Shown: positions 63,182-64,000 of the stretch, piece after piece
Position numbering within the stretch: position 1 is the stretch's first letter
Layout of the letters: each line of letters starts with the position of its first letter
Source of the DNA: Rhodobacter sp.
GTDB taxonomy: Bacteria; Pseudomonadota; Alphaproteobacteria; Rhodobacterales; Rhodobacteraceae
Assembly (NCBI GenBank): GCA_027490955.1
Contig: JAIXXB010000004.1
Location: 1 to 64,000, forward strand
Direction: 5' to 3'
DNA length: 64,000 nucleotides
The notes under the pieces: generated by a model
Seen by the model: only the letters and a program-made list of their open reading frames with translations
Told to the model about the DNA's origin: nothing
Database searches by the model: none
Made by a program: the position numbers and the translations under genes

Positions 63182-64000
63182 ATGATTTTGTCCTGTGGCG
63201 AAGCCCTGATTGATATGTTGCCGCGCACCACCACGCTGGGCGAGCCTGCCTTTTCGCCCTATGCGGGGGGGGCGGTGTTCAACACGGCCATCGCGCTGGG
63301 GCGGCTTGGTGCGCCGTCGGCGTTTTTCTCGGGCATCTCCACCGATATGCTGGGCGAGATTTTGACCGATACTTTGGCCGCATCCAAAGTGACAACAGAC
63401 CTTTGCGCGCGGTCAAAGCGCCCCACGACTGTTGCCTTTGTCAAATTGGTAGACGGGCAGGCAAGCTACGCGTTTTACGATGAAAACACCGCAGGGCGGA
63501 TGCTGTCGCAAGACCAGTTACCCAGCCTGCCCGCCAGTATTTCAACGCTGTTCTTCGGCGGTATTTCTTTGGTCAATGACCCCGCCGCCGGCACCTACGA
63601 GGCGCTGCAATCGCGCGAGGCGGGCGGGCGCGTGATTATGATCGACCCCAATATTCGCCTTGGCTTTATCGCAGGGCAAGAGGACAGCTATCGCGCACGC
63701 ATCACGCGGATGGTGCAGCGCAGCGATATTGTCAAACTGTCGGACGAAGACCTGCATTGGTATGCGGGGGGCGGCGATTTGGCGGCGCTGGCGCGGGGCA
63801 TTTTGGCCAAGGGGCCAAAAGTCGTGTTCATCACCGAAGGGGCCAAAGGCGCGCATGCCATCACCGCAACCGAGAACCGATTCGTCGCCTCGCGCCGTGT
63901 CGAGGTGGTCGATACTGTGGGCGCGGGCGATACGTTTAATGCAGGTATTCTGGCCGCGCTGCACAGCCGCGGCGCGCTGACCAAGACAGGCGTGGCCAAC
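63182..64000 (+). CDS. PfkB family carbohydrate kinase, fructokinase-like (runs off the window)
   Basis: The first 273 codons of a ribokinase-fold sugar kinase. ILSCGEALIDMLPR and PYAGGAVFNTAIALGRLGAP are the N-terminal motifs; the anion hole and catalytic Asp lie in VEVVDTVGAGDTFNAGILAA (around residues 240-260). It is most like fructokinases, but the substrate is not proven. GGGAGG precedes ATG 63182. The C-terminal end lies beyond base 64000. Confidence 0.93.
   Translation, partial: MILSCGEALIDMLPRTTTLGEPAFSPYAGGAVFNTAIALGRLGAPSAFFSGISTDMLGEILTDTLAASKVTTDLCARSKRPTTVAFVKLVDGQASYAFYDENTAGRMLSQDQLPSLPASISTLFFGGISLVNDPAAGTYEALQSREAGGRVIMIDPNIRLGFIAGQEDSYRARITRMVQRSDIVKLSDEDLHWYAGGGDLAALARGILAKGPKVVFITEGAKGAHAITATENRFVASRRVEVVDTVGAGDTFNAGILAALHSRGALTKTGVAN

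Overview
The window is a gene-dense chromosomal segment of an alphaproteobacterium, most likely of the Rhodobacteraceae (Rhodobacter/Roseobacter group). The evidence is gene content and order (DUF3576-leuS-lptE-holA; heparinase-purH-lspA-DUF3035-M16-M16; DUF2794), lipoproteins and small proteins of types known mainly from that family, GC-rich codon use, and a near-consensus alphaproteobacterial LexA box before uvrB. A bciA-type 8-vinyl reductase suggests bacteriochlorophyll synthesis, so the organism may be an (aerobic) anoxygenic phototroph. The genus cannot be fixed from the sequence.

Layout. 0-2 kb: 5' end of tuf, a lipoprotein, tRNA-Arg(TCT), a GNAT acetyltransferase and a complex I NDUFS4-like subunit, then a structured gene-free stretch. 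2-9 kb: SOS-type uvrB, an orphan membrane protein, an SPFH/NfeD pair, and urate hydroxylase puuD divergent from a LysR regulator. 9-14 kb: the leftward DUF3576-leuS-lptE-holA cluster. 14-18.3 kb: a major porin, yggS, an L,D-transpeptidase, ribA and a CenR-like response regulator. 18.3-18.7 kb: a gene-free stretch with at least two duplicated small-RNA-like modules carrying anti-Shine-Dalgarno motifs. 18.7-31 kb: a rightward run of xthA, two saccharopine dehydrogenases, a heparinase-like protein, purH, lspA, a DUF3035 lipoprotein, two M16 peptidase subunits, mutL and rmuC.

32-41.7 kb: rsmB, an SDHAF4-like factor, dapB, rbfA-truB, a short RTX-repeat protein, rpsO, bciA and pnp. 41.7-49.3 kb: a compact leftward operon dapE-GNAT-rnr-mltB-hrpB. 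49.5-55 kb: a Hint-domain protein, a glutamine-synthetase-like enzyme, small conserved proteins, and a leftward carbonic anhydrase-sbtA-sbtB cluster that looks like a bicarbonate uptake module. 55-64 kb: an M17 aminopeptidase and NlpC/P60 pair, DUF2794, asparaginase, an IalB-like protein, rlmN, a fatty acid desaturase, purC and a PfkB sugar kinase cut by the window end.

Most of the window is housekeeping: translation (tuf, leuS, rbfA, truB, rpsO, rsmB, rlmN), RNA decay (pnp, rnr), DNA repair (uvrB, xthA, mutL, rmuC, holA) and envelope assembly (lptE, lspA, transpeptidase, transglycosylase, porin). Many neighbours overlap by 4 bases (ATGA or GTGA), implying translational coupling. No insertion sequence, prophage, CRISPR array, rRNA operon or clear genomic island was seen. 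The least ordinary parts are the tandem C-rich RNA modules at 18.3-18.6 kb, the structured C-rich/G-rich element at 1.9-2.05 kb, the carbonic anhydrase-SbtA-SbtB cluster, and bciA between rpsO and pnp.
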